NCBI RefSeq assembly: GCF_020091585.1
Contig: NZ_CP083582.1
Coordinates: forward strand, 1,116,001-1,180,000
Reading direction: 5' to 3'
DNA from: Kovacikia minuta CCNUW1
GTDB taxonomy: Bacteria > Cyanobacteriota > Cyanobacteriia > Leptolyngbyales > Leptolyngbyaceae
DNA: 64,000 nucleotides
In this document: one piece after another, positions 9,702-17,524 of the stretch
Position numbering within the stretch: position 1 is the first letter of the stretch
How the letters are laid out: the number at the start of each line of letters is the position of its first letter
Made by a program: the position numbers and the translations under genes
The notes under the pieces: model-generated
What the model saw: only the letters and a program-made list of their open reading frames with translations
What the model was told of the DNA's origin: nothing
Database searches by the model: none

Positions 9702-10634
9702 ATGCAACAACGCATCTATCTACCGTTCGTCGATCGTTCATCTCGTTTATCGATGAACCTCAAACCTCTATCTTTCGAAGATTGGATTGAAATTGATGAA
9801 AATTTTGCATTCTACCTCGATTGTAAAAGACAACTTCTGGAGCAGTGTTATGCAGAAGTTTTTGCAAGTCTACCGGAAACTCAAGTAGCACAAACAGAAG
9901 TGCTAGATCTATTGCTTGAGTATTTACTTGTTCATTTTCCGCAGCATTATTGTCAACGAGGAAATCAGATTGAAAATTTGATAACAAATGAAGTCTGGCG
10001 AATTGAGGATTTTTCAGAAAATCCTTTAGATCTGGCTGGAAGGCTGGTACAGGAAGATTTGTGCTTGCTGCAACTTAAATCCGGTAGATACCAATTAAAT
10101 GCAGCATCCCTGTGCTTCCCAAATCACTGGAGGCTGCACGATAAACTAGGCAAACCCCTGGCTCACATTCACGAGCCTGTACCCGGATACGCAAAAGATT
10201 TGGAGCAACCCGTCGATCACTTGTTCGATCGACTGAAATTTGATCATCCCGTTTACCGACTCAATTGGGGAATTGCAGATACTCCAGAATTATTTAGAGG
10301 TTACGTCCCAGACAAAACACAAAAACCGGACGTTTCAACCCTCACAGTAACCAACGCTGGAGAAAAACTCTGGCTCAGAATCGAACGGCAAACGCTCAGG
10401 AGATTGGAGAAAAGCAGAGATATTTTGTTTATGATTCGGACTTACCTTTATCCACTTGCTATTTTAGAAAATGACCCCATTGCCGCCCGGAATTTAGAGA
10501 AAGCGATTCAGCAGCTTTCCCCTGAAATGCAAGCCTACAAAAACATCCTACCTTTCCGGGAAATTCTGTTAAAGTACCTGGCGATCGCAACCTCTACTCC
10601 TGCGTCATCTTTTGTCCCTAAGGCTTCCTACTGA
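9702..10634 (+). CDS. DUF3445 protein (heme-dependent oxidative N-demethylase-like)
   Basis: About 310 residues matching the DUF3445 family: start region YLPF then LSMNLKPL, and the hallmark CFPNHWRLHDKLGKPLAHIH followed by EPVPGY. Characterised relatives include the heme-containing alpha subunit of an oxidative N-demethylase; the substrate here is unknown. The frame also reaches a TTG at 9666, but the ATG at 9702, with AGGA just before it, fits the usual family start (QRIYLPF). It lies directly downstream of mfd on the same strand. The beta and gamma demethylase subunits are not seen nearby. Confidence 0.8.
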   Translation: MQQRIYLPFVDRSSRLSMNLKPLSFEDWIEIDENFAFYLDCKRQLLEQCYAEVFASLPETQVAQTEVLDLLLEYLLVHFPQHYCQRGNQIENLITNEVWRIEDFSENPLDLAGRLVQEDLCLLQLKSGRYQLNAASLCFPNHWRLHDKLGKPLAHIHEPVPGYAKDLEQPVDHLFDRLKFDHPVYRLNWGIADTPELFRGYVPDKTQKPDVSTLTVTNAGEKLWLRIERQTLRRLEKSRDILFMIRTYLYPLAILENDPIAARNLEKAIQQLSPEMQAYKNILPFREILLKYLAIATSTPASSFVPKASY

Positions 10635-10681
10635 TATAAAATCCGGTTGATTAACGATCAACTATAAATTCGGAAATTGTC

Positions 10682-10709
10682 GTAGGGACGTGATTAATCG
10701 CGCCCCTAC
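10682..10709. repeat. Palindrome of the GTAGGG...CCCTAC type
   Basis: GTAGGGACGTGATTAATCGC followed by GCCCCTAC is a 28-base near-perfect palindrome with two G-T mismatches, in the gap between convergent genes. Similar palindromes recur at 21538-21603 and 49743-49774. It may act as a bidirectional terminator or be a dispersed repeat. Confidence 0.5.
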
Positions 10710-10766
10710 AAGATACGCATGTATACGGATTTGAGGTGATACCTGACCGCCAGCACCTGGCACTTG

Positions 10767-11435
10767 CTATTCACTAAGAGAATGTAGTCTTCTTGAGACA
10801 ATACCCTTCAGGATTTTAAGAATTGTTTTTGCTTCTAGCTTTTCACCATACTCCGGAGAAGATTCTAGTATCAAAAGGGGTTTATCGTTATCAATTTGGC
10901 TAACCTCGGCGCGAAAGAAAGTCCAGGTATCTGCAATCGTATAACAACCAAACATTTCTTGAGGAATTAGGCGATCGCTTTCCCAATTGAGTCGAGCAGA
11001 TGCCAAAAGTTGACCATACAGTTGAAACTGAGGATTTTGTGCTTCCAGCCCTCGTTTCGCTTCGACCACAACTAGATAGGGATTTTGGACATATCCTGCA
11101 ATGGAGTTCGCTAATACCCCATCTGCAATTCCTTCAATCTCAAATAGAGAATATTTTGCAGATAACGGAACCTGCGACCAGGCTTGAACTGGATGGTGTT
11201 CTGCTAGTAGTAAGAGTGGATAAATTGCGCGTGCCCAGATTGTTGCTTCATTCAGCAGATGGATCTTGAGATTCACCAACCGGGATTGAATCACCTGAAG
11301 TTGTTGTAGCTCTGACTCTGTTAATTCGATCGTATCAACCCGTAACCAATCATAATCCTGTATGCCCAACTCTTGAATGGTGACAAAGTTCTTCAGTTCT
11401 GCCAGTGAAATCTTGCCAAGGGTAAGTTGAACCAT
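10767..11435 (-). CDS. Predicted PD-(D/E)XK-superfamily nuclease
   Basis: A 222-residue protein. Residues 98-142 carry a nuclease-like signature: an acidic residue in FEIEG, D105 in GIADGVL, the E-x-K motif VVVEAKRG (E125, K127) and QFQLYGQLLA, resembling the N-terminal nuclease lobe of type I restriction subunits. No helicase or specificity domain is attached. AGGA seven bases before the ATG supports the start. It begins 12 bases after the stop of the coiled-coil gene at 11448-12530, so the two are probably co-transcribed. A role in defence or DNA processing is inferred from fold and context only. Confidence 0.6.
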   Translation of the reverse strand: MVQLTLGKISLAELKNFVTIQELGIQDYDWLRVDTIELTESELQQLQVIQSRLVNLKIHLLNEATIWARAIYPLLLLAEHHPVQAWSQVPLSAKYSLFEIEGIADGVLANSIAGYVQNPYLVVVEAKRGLEAQNPQFQLYGQLLASARLNWESDRLIPQEMFGCYTIADTWTFFRAEVSQIDNDKPLLILESSPEYGEKLEAKTILKILKGIVSRRLHSLSE

Positions 11436-11447
11436 ACTGGAATCCTC

Positions 11448-12530
11448 TTATAAAGCAAGCGGTTCAGAAGGAATGATATACATCAAGTTGGAGCCTTCCG
11501 GTTGAGGTTCCGTTGGAGCTAGCTTGAGCCAATCCTGAAAGCTCATCCCAAGTTGGAAAATTGCCTTCACCTCTGTTGCGTAAGCTTCAAACCGATTACA
11601 ATTTTCAATGATCAATTCCATTGTACGCATCTTTTTTAGAAGCTCATCTTTGCTAAGAAGTACCAGGGGTGAATAACCTGATGATAAAATCCTGAGAGCT
11701 TTAATACCAACTGAGTCCTGCATAATGCTCAAATCTCGAGCCAGATTGAATAGATTTTCTCGTTGAGCATTAAATACCGAGTTTTCATCAAATTCTGGAT
11801 TAATCCATTGATAAATTTGAGTCAATCTCCGCAAATTAATTTGGTCTTTGAGTTTGGGCTGTAGATAAACTGCTGGATTTGAGGTTAGCAGTAATTCGAT
11901 AGATTTCCTGGTTTGACAAAGAAGACGATCTACGCCTTCTTGAAAACGGCGCTGTGCTGTATCTAATTCTTCTAGTTCCAGGTAGCAACGGATTTCAGCA
12001 ATGTAAGACAACGATAGAGTTAGGAGATACTCTGCGGCGATTTCACTACCTTGCTCTAGCAATCGATCGGTGTAACTGCTATAAAAATGCTCGGCTTCTA
12101 AAAAGCGATTGATAGCTTGTAATGCACTACTCCTACGGTTTTCGAGATGGCTCATCCTGAAGGCATTAATTGCTAAATCCAGTGCAGCACGAAAATTAGC
12201 ATAGAAACCAAGCTCGATTTTTTCATCAATTTTCTCAACTTGTTTTTGTAATTTTTGTAGGCGTTTTTCTAATTCTCCAAGACGCTGTATGACGAATCCA
12301 AATCCTACGGTTGAGATACCGAGACTCAGTACAGTTTGAGCAGGAAGAATTTGTGAAATCTTCGACAGAGATGCTCCTTGCGGGACAGTTGAACTCAACT
12401 CACGTAGCCAAGCAATAACCTGTTTGCTGGCGACTTCTCGAATCACACCTCCGATCCGTTCAAACTTGCCGCTAGATAGTCCTTCATCAATTTCCGTAGG
12501 AAGTTCAAAGGTTATATTCAGCGGGGGCAT
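11448..12530 (-). CDS. Unknown protein with hydrophobic segment and coiled coil, paired with nuclease
   Basis: A 360-residue protein of no recognised family. Residues about 66-84 (TVLSLGISTVGFGFVIQRL) form a hydrophobic segment that could insert in a membrane. A strong coiled coil follows (LEKRLQKLQKQVEKIDEKIE, about 86-106), then a long helical domain. GGAGA five bases before the ATG supports the start. It is the first gene of a pair with the predicted nuclease 12 bases downstream, a layout seen in two-gene defence modules (sensor or membrane partner plus nuclease). That interpretation is a guess. It may simply be a conserved cyanobacterial hypothetical protein. Confidence 0.55.
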   Translation of the reverse strand: MPPLNITFELPTEIDEGLSSGKFERIGGVIREVASKQVIAWLRELSSTVPQGASLSKISQILPAQTVLSLGISTVGFGFVIQRLGELEKRLQKLQKQVEKIDEKIELGFYANFRAALDLAINAFRMSHLENRRSSALQAINRFLEAEHFYSSYTDRLLEQGSEIAAEYLLTLSLSYIAEIRCYLELEELDTAQRRFQEGVDRLLCQTRKSIELLLTSNPAVYLQPKLKDQINLRRLTQIYQWINPEFDENSVFNAQRENLFNLARDLSIMQDSVGIKALRILSSGYSPLVLLSKDELLKKMRTMELIIENCNRFEAYATEVKAIFQLGMSFQDWLKLAPTEPQPEGSNLMYIIPSEPLAL

Positions 12531-12623
12531 GGGCTTCTCCTAAGGTGTTTCAGCGATCGCAGGTTTCATTTCCACGTCATTTCCTAGTTAACCCACTTCG
12601 ACAATCTGCCCAACACTGAGAGA

Positions 12624-13295
12624 TTACTTGTGCAGTAATTCCTGCTGAATGTAAGTGCGAAGAGATTTGCTGGCTTGCACTTCACTGGTGCGGCATTGTT
12701 CTAGAAATTCATAGAGACGGAACTTGGGCACAACGGCAAAGGTGGGGCTGTTTTCTACCTCAACGTATTTCTGATTTTGAAGCTGATAAATTCGCAAAAC
12801 CTTTCCATTAAAACGCCAGAATTCGGGGACACCAATGCTGGCATAAAAACGATTTTTGTTGATATCGGTATGGGTAATATCGACTTCTACAACAATGTCA
12901 GGGGGCGGATCTGCGGCAAAATTGACCTTCCTGCCTTTGACCTGGGGCTGATTTTGAATGTAGAAGGCTTCATCGGGTTCGGCTCCTTTATCCAGGTCAG
13001 GATAGTCCATTGTGGTTGAACCCATTGTTTTGATCTCAAAACCCAGTTGCTCACCCAATTCTTCAATCAGTGTCCAGATGAAGCGTCCAATCATACGCGA
13101 AAAAAAATCGTGGTCTTCACCCGGCATGGTTATCTCCAACGTTCCCTGGTCATAAATTAAACGGGCACGACGGTTATCTGGGAGGGCTGTGAGAATTTGT
13201 TGGTAAGACTGCCAGGTTAAGCCGTGAATCACCACCCGTTGTTCTCCCTTCAATTCAAGGGTTGGACTGGTGGATTGGGGAGAAGTCGCAACCAT
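12624..13295 (-). CDS. Uma2 family endonuclease-like protein (DUF820)
   Basis: About 223 residues of the Uma2/DUF820 family, very abundant in cyanobacteria, with a PD-(D/E)XK fold. Diagnostic parts are MPGEDHDFFSRMIGRFI, PDLDKGAEPDEAFY and PPDIVVEVDIT, the last carrying the acidic catalytic positions. Its cellular role is unknown; many copies sit near mobile elements. GGAGG five bases before the ATG at 13295 decides the start over an upstream TTG at 13307. Same strand as the nuclease pair downstream, 93 bases away. Confidence 0.85.
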   Translation of the reverse strand: MVATSPQSTSPTLELKGEQRVVIHGLTWQSYQQILTALPDNRRARLIYDQGTLEITMPGEDHDFFSRMIGRFIWTLIEELGEQLGFEIKTMGSTTMDYPDLDKGAEPDEAFYIQNQPQVKGRKVNFAADPPPDIVVEVDITHTDINKNRFYASIGVPEFWRFNGKVLRIYQLQNQKYVEVENSPTFAVVPKFRLYEFLEQCRTSEVQASKSLRTYIQQELLHK

Positions 13296-13706
13296 TGCAG
13301 CCTCCAAAAGCAGAGTTATAGCAGGTGTTAGGTGTCAGGTGTCAGGGAAGAATTAGCCAGAAAGGATTTCACTGACAGATGTCCTAACTCTCATGGTATG
13401 CCTATAGCTTGGGGTAAGAACTGGGACTTTGACCTGGTGTGGATCCAAGCCCTGTTCAGAGATTGTATCAATTGCAAGCAGTTGACTGTTGGTGGCGATG
13501 AATTTGTGATCTTTAGCAGCACTGCCAGATCCCCGACTTTTTGGAAAAGTCGGGGATCTGAAAAGCCGGGGATCTCAGTTGGCTTACTTCAGTATCATGC
13601 AGCGATAAGTGGACAAGGTAACGCATCTGCTAAGAAGCTAACTGGTGAAATTGAAACCCTTTGCCACCAGCAACGGATTTCCCTGACACCTATCACCTGA
13701 CACCTA
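13296..13706. other. Intergenic region with palindromic repeats
   Basis: About 400 bases. A frame of 122 residues crosses it but has no family features and runs through repeats, so it is not called. The notable part is 13527-13576, where AGATCCCCGACTTTT pairs with AAAAGTCGGGGATCT, and a third related arm (AAAGCCGGGGATCT) follows. Both ends carry 7-base-period repeats (GGTGTCAGGTGTCAGG and CACCTATCACCTGACACC). Confidence 0.55.
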
Positions 13707-14432
13707 TCACCTACCACCTGCGATTCCTCCAAACACTGCCAGTTCAAACCATTTGAAGTAGCAGTCTACCTGCTGAAAGCCGATCGCCCGCAGCCATTCG
13801 CATTGCACCTCCACAGGAGCGAGGATATTTGCCTGCTTGTCCTCTCTGTAGACAAAGCGCCTGGCGACCTCCTCCCGTGAGGATGTGCCCCCCTGTTCCT
13901 GGTGCCAGGTATAGAGCGAATCGACCAGCGACTCATTAAATAAATGCTCAACCCAGGGCGAGGTGGACGCCACGTGTTCAATATTCAGGAATCCGCCTCC
14001 CGGTGTCAGCAGGTTGTAAATTTCGCGGTAGAGTTCGCGTTTGCGATCGTCCGGCAGGTGATGGATACAATAGCCCGATAGGATCGCATCAAATGGCTCC
14101 AGACCCGTCTGCCAGTCGGGAGTGTAAAGGTCTGCCTGGATGAATTCAACCCGTTCGGCAAAGGGCTGAAGCCGCTGCTTTGCCCGGTTCAACATGGGTT
14201 CAGAAAAATCGATCGCGTAGACCTGGGCTTCGGGGTAATGGTTCAGCACAACCTGGGCGATCGTGCCATCTCCACAACCTAAATCTGCGACTCGCCGCAG
14301 CGGAGTTCCCGTCTGATCCAGAACTCGCAAGGCGATGTTGATTTGATCCATTGCGTAGGGAATGGCCCCCCGCACACCCGTCAAGAAGTTTTCGACAAGT
14401 GTTTGATTTTGCCATACGGTATCGGTTCTCAT
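13707..14432 (-). CDS. Class I SAM-dependent methyltransferase
   Basis: A 241-residue protein with the SAM-binding glycine loop VADLGCGDGTIAQV, the acidic strand-2 end (VYAIDFSEPML) and motif ILSGYCIHHLPD. It looks like a small-molecule methyltransferase of the Methyltransf_25 type; the substrate is unknown. It starts 11 bases after the stop of a ribbon-helix-helix-like gene and is probably co-transcribed with it. Its stop lies in repeat DNA. Confidence 0.85.
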   Translation of the reverse strand: MRTDTVWQNQTLVENFLTGVRGAIPYAMDQINIALRVLDQTGTPLRRVADLGCGDGTIAQVVLNHYPEAQVYAIDFSEPMLNRAKQRLQPFAERVEFIQADLYTPDWQTGLEPFDAILSGYCIHHLPDDRKRELYREIYNLLTPGGGFLNIEHVASTSPWVEHLFNESLVDSLYTWHQEQGGTSSREEVARRFVYREDKQANILAPVEVQCEWLRAIGFQQVDCYFKWFELAVFGGIAGGR

Positions 14433-14443
14433 GTCAGGTATCC

Positions 14444-14776
14444 CTATTTCAAGCTGTCTGGACTGAGGGGAACCATGACTCCTGTGATTGTTAGCCCCAA
14501 TAACATGGGTTCATCGGGTCGAATCAGCTTGCCGGTTAAGGCGCAGTGTTCTTCCTGTTGGGCGGTGGCGGCGATCGTGGCGCGTATTTCGTTCTGCGAA
14601 ACCTGGGGCGTAAAGTCTCCCGACTTTTGCCGCACATAGTTCCACAGAATATCTCGAATAAGTGCCTGATAGCCCTGACTACCCGATAAATCTTTGAGCC
14701 GCTCCTTGAGTTCCCGCTCCAGGCGAATGCTGGTCACTTCCATTTCGGTGGTTGAGGTGCGGGTTAGTGTATGCAT
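14444..14776 (-). CDS. Ribbon-helix-helix-like small protein, likely DNA-binding
   Basis: About 110 residues. The N-terminal half (EVTSIRLERELKERLKDLSG) fits a ribbon-helix-helix fold: a short strand then two helices. The C-terminal half has no known family. The start at 14776 is chosen because GGAGGA lies five bases upstream; a longer frame to 14851 has an unlikely N-terminus. Two tandem copies of an 11-base motif (14815-14834) sit 39-58 bases upstream of the start, where an autoregulatory operator would be, and RHH proteins of the Arc/MetJ type bind tandem sites. The first gene of a pair with the methyltransferase. Confidence 0.65.
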   Translation of the reverse strand: MHTLTRTSTTEMEVTSIRLERELKERLKDLSGSQGYQALIRDILWNYVRQKSGDFTPQVSQNEIRATIAATAQQEEHCALTGKLIRPDEPMLLGLTITGVMVPLSPDSLK

Positions 14777-15174
14777 GGTGTTCCTCCGTAAAATAGAAAA
14801 AAGGTAGACAGAGTTGTAATACAAGTGTAGTATGTAGATCGAATTATTCAAGTAATTTTTTGATTTCTTTTGTCATGAAACCTCTTCGGTTCCCCTCCAC
14901 CCGGTTCGCTGGCAACGGCTACTCCGGAATGTCTGACATCGCGTTGGTAGAACACTGAGCGCCAGATATTCGCCACACAACCGCGATCGGAGTAAAAAAA
15001 TGCCGACTGATCGAAAAGAAAAAGCTTAGCAAGACCGTTCTCAGTTCAATCTCAGTTCAATCTCAGTTCAAAAATTCTGTCCGTCCCAATCCCGTTTCTC
15101 AATTAGGAGGAGCGGGGACGTTTTTGTCGCTATCCCGATAATCACCTGGAATTAAAACAGGAGAAACCAGGATC
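14777..15174. other. Divergent intergenic region with triple 11-mer and hairpin
   Basis: No gene recognised. It holds the promoter side of the minus-strand RHH gene, three perfect tandem copies of TCTCAGTTCAA (15039-15071), and CGTCCC (15082-15087) facing GGGACG (15115-15120) followed by TTTTT. The last could be a leader terminator about 50 bases before the gene at 15175. AGGA precedes that gene's ATG. Confidence 0.45.
14815..14834. promoter_or_regulatory. Tandem 11-base operator-like site A
   Basis: TGTAATACAAG is followed directly by TGTAGTATG. The same arrangement (TGTAGTATTAG then TGTAGTACG) occurs at 15636-15655. The consensus is two copies of TGTARTAnnAG. Its position upstream of the RHH gene suggests autoregulation; binding is not shown. 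Confidence 0.4.
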
Positions 15175-15561
15175 ATGCTGAAATTTACCTACACCGAATC
15201 GGGGATTCATCTGGAACATTTGACCCAATCTTTGGAGGAATTAATCGCCTTACGAACCGTTCTGGCAATGCGCATAGGTGAACGTTTAATTGCGGAACCG
15301 GGTACGGCTTCATTTTTGTTGCCTGCCAATCTACCGTTGTTGCACAGACTAAGCACGATCGCCCGTTCCGAGAAAAACCTGGCATCACCCTATTTCGTTG
15401 ATGCCGAGTTTGTAGAAATTTGCTTGCATGGAACCTGGCTTTCTTCAAATACGGTCTGCGCTGAGGGGCTTTTCTTTGCCGAATTAGGGGAATACGCGGA
15501 ACGGTTGCTATTAGAGGTCTGGCAGACATACTTTTCCCTCCAATCATTCTTGATGCGTTAA
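15175..15561 (+). CDS. Conserved-looking hypothetical protein
   Basis: A 128-residue acidic protein with no signal peptide or membrane segment; family not recognised. The N-terminal half reads like strands and helices (FTYTESGIHLE, then SLEELIALRTVLAMRIGE). A good ribosome site (AGGAGAAACCAGGA) precedes the ATG. A perfect 11-bp inverted repeat lies about 105 bases downstream, and an operator-like tandem site shared with the RHH gene lies between. Codon use resembles the neighbours, so it is probably a real gene. Confidence 0.6.
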   Translation: MLKFTYTESGIHLEHLTQSLEELIALRTVLAMRIGERLIAEPGTASFLLPANLPLLHRLSTIARSEKNLASPYFVDAEFVEICLHGTWLSSNTVCAEGLFFAELGEYAERLLLEVWQTYFSLQSFLMR

Positions 15562-15635
15562 GACAGCAGGCAGAGTTTCAGCGATTATCCCCATCTAACC
15601 CACGGTTACTTTTTCAGGAATCGCAGAAATATACT

Positions 15636-15655
15636 TGTAGTATTAGTGTAGTACG
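15636..15655. promoter_or_regulatory. Tandem 11-base operator-like site B
   Basis: TGTAGTATTAG then TGTAGTACG, matching site A at 14815-14834 in spacing and most bases. It lies downstream of the gene at 15175 and about 195 bases upstream of the small gene at 15852. Confidence 0.4.
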
Positions 15656-15666
15656 TCAAACTCATT

Positions 15667-15704
15667 CCCTTTCCTGAGTTGATTCCTGCCAATTCAGGAA
15701 AGGG
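15667..15704 (+). terminator. Inverted repeat, possible terminator
   Basis: CCCTTTCCTGA (15667-15677) and TCAGGAAAGGG (15694-15704) are perfect 11-bp arms around a 16-base loop. Only GTTTCC follows, so the T tail is weak. It probably ends the transcript of the gene at 15175-15561. Confidence 0.4.
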
Positions 15705-15851
15705 GTTTCCTAAAATAACTTCCCGCAAACTCATCCTATTAGCAAGCGCAACGCTTGAGGCAATCATCCAATATCAGATTTTCTCCAGTTGCGGAATAGC
15801 AGGATTATCGGCTGAAGCTAGAAAAGTCCCTCAAACCAGGAGGCGAAGATC

Positions 15852-16046
15852 GTGGTAGTACTCTACTTCCAATTATTTAAACCCAAACAGACCTCCGCCA
15901 AAACTGATGAAAAACCTGAACAGTTTAGCCACTCCAAACTTCCCTTAGATGAAACTGTTCCCAACCCAAATCATCAGAACAAAGCGGTTGAAATCACGCA
16001 AAAACTAAAACAAACCTACCACCTGGAACGGCGCACGTTCCTGTAA
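15852..16046 (+). CDS. Small hypothetical protein with GTG start
   Basis: A 64-residue hydrophilic protein without a recognised family. The GTG at 15852 is preceded by a full AGGAGG (15838-15843) at eight bases, which is the main argument for translation. The C-terminal part (AVEITQKLKQTYHLERRTFL) is predicted helical and basic. It lies about 195 bases downstream of operator-like site B. Confidence 0.5.
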   Translation: MVVLYFQLFKPKQTSAKTDEKPEQFSHSKLPLDETVPNPNHQNKAVEITQKLKQTYHLERRTFL

Positions 16047-16086
16047 TCATTGCACACTGCAATGGGTTGAAACGAGTTAGGGGACA

Positions 16087-16110
16087 GGTGGTAGGTGGTA
16101 GGTGGTAGGT
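16087..16110. repeat. GGTGGTA heptamer repeat
   Basis: Over three tandem copies of the 7-mer GGTGGTA. The same motif recurs at 26568-26597 and, as its complement, at 30120-30150. Confidence 0.85.
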
Positions 16111-16154
16111 AAAGAATAAGGATAAAACTCATCACCCTATCACTCTATCATCTC

Positions 16155-16254
16155 CCCTACTCCCCACTCCCCACTCCCCACTCCCCTTACCTTCCCCATC
16201 CTCCCATGAAACTCTCTCCCCCACTCCCCACTCCCCACTCCCCACTCCCTACTC
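16155..16254. repeat. CCCCACT heptamer repeats running into a coding region
   Basis: Two blocks of the 7-mer CCCCACT separated by CCTTACCTTCCCC. The second block lies inside the start of the GNAT gene at 16206 and is translated as [12 protein letters not shown]. Confidence 0.85.
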
Positions 16255-17201
16255 TCTGGCGTCCCTACCGGGGAGAGGCCGATCTACCCGCGATCGCTGA
16301 CTTGCTCAACACCTGCGAAGCTGTCGATCGCCTGGAAGAATGGACATCCGTTGACAAACTCCGAGTTGACTTGAATGAACCTGACCTGGATCAATCAAGA
16401 GATCTGCGCCTCTGGGAGGACGTAAGCGGTACTCTAATCGGTTTTGCCCAAATGTGGATTCCAGAACCCGACGAAATTCAGGATGGTTTTCTCTATTTCA
16501 GGGTTCTGCCTGCTGCGCGCAATCAAGGCTTGGAAACCGAAATGCTTACCTGGGGGGCAGCCTTGGTACGCCAGTTAGGTCAGGAACGGGGAGTTCCAGC
16601 CAAACTGCGATCGGGGGCGAATGATACATCAAGTGACCGAATTGCTTTTCTGGAAGGTAATGGATTCCAGGCGGTGCGACACTTCTACAGGATGGAGCGA
16701 TCGCTCACCCTTCCCATTCCCGCACCCAAACTTCCGTCTGGATTCATCCTGCGTCTGGTGAACGGTGCAAACGAAGCTCAGGCTTGGGTTGATTTATTCA
16801 ACCAGTCCTTCGTTGACCACTGGAACCACCACGAATTGAAGCTAGATGATCACCTCTACTGGCTGAATGCGCCCACCTACCAACCCGAACTGGATCTGGT
16901 TGCGATCGCCCCCGATGGCACCCTTGCCGCATTCTGCTACAGCGAAATTAACCCCGAATACAACCAGCGCACCGGACGCAAGTTAGGTCATGTGCATCTA
17001 CTAGGAACCCGGCGAGGATTTCGGCGCATGGGTTTAGGACGGGCAATTTTGCTAGAAAGCCTGCATCGGTTTAAAGCAGCCGGAATGGAAACCGCCAGAT
17101 TAGGGGTTGATACCCAGAATCCATCCGGTGCAAGACGACTGTACGAATCGATCGGATTCTCTCCTGTCAAGACTGGGATTGCCTTCGAAAAGCTGGTTTG
17201 A
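16206..17201 (+). CDS. Double-domain GNAT acetyltransferase
   Basis: A 331-residue protein with two tandem GNAT folds, as in mycothiol-synthase-like enzymes. The C-terminal domain has the acyl-CoA-binding stretch LGTRRGFRRMGLGRAI and the typical end LGVDTQNPSGARRLYESIGF. The N-terminal domain (about 20-165) is less conserved. Residues 2-16 are translated CCCCACT repeats, and no ribosome site is visible, so the true start may be changed by the repeat. Substrate unknown. Flanked by repeat-filled gaps on both sides, so probably its own transcription unit. Confidence 0.85.
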   Translation: MKLSPPLPTPHSPLPTLWRPYRGEADLPAIADLLNTCEAVDRLEEWTSVDKLRVDLNEPDLDQSRDLRLWEDVSGTLIGFAQMWIPEPDEIQDGFLYFRVLPAARNQGLETEMLTWGAALVRQLGQERGVPAKLRSGANDTSSDRIAFLEGNGFQAVRHFYRMERSLTLPIPAPKLPSGFILRLVNGANEAQAWVDLFNQSFVDHWNHHELKLDDHLYWLNAPTYQPELDLVAIAPDGTLAAFCYSEINPEYNQRTGRKLGHVHLLGTRRGFRRMGLGRAILLESLHRFKAAGMETARLGVDTQNPSGARRLYESIGFSPVKTGIAFEKLV

Positions 17202-17524
17202 GCAGGTGGTAGGGGGTAGGTGTCAGAAGGTTACTACCGTTATGGCTCCTAGCTCCTAGTTCCTAGCTCCTAGTTCCTGGCTCCTAGTTCCTGATACCGA
17301 TTTAAACAGACTTCACAACAGATCAATCCTTTGTAAGGGCGCATGGCGATGCGCCCCTACCCAGATCTGCAACGTTTACAGTTCAAATTGGTATGACTCC
17401 TGAATTCGATTGATGAATTGCCGGAAGGGACTGAATCAGGAAGTAAAGAGTACGGGAAACCTAAAGGGCATGGGTTCATCCTGTGGCTCTATTCCCCTGC
17501 CACCTACCACCTACCACCTATTCC
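17202..17524. other. Repeat-filled gap
   Basis: About 320 bases without a gene. TAGTTCC/TAGCTCC heptamers fill 17245-17292. A short palindrome-like element follows (GTAAGGGCGCATGGCGATGC then GCCCCTAC, 17333-17359). CACCTAC heptamers lie directly before the MFS gene. Confidence 0.7.

Noticed and set aside
13332-13700. Frame of 122 residues
   Set aside because: It crosses palindromes and heptamer repeats at both ends, has no ribosome site and no family features.
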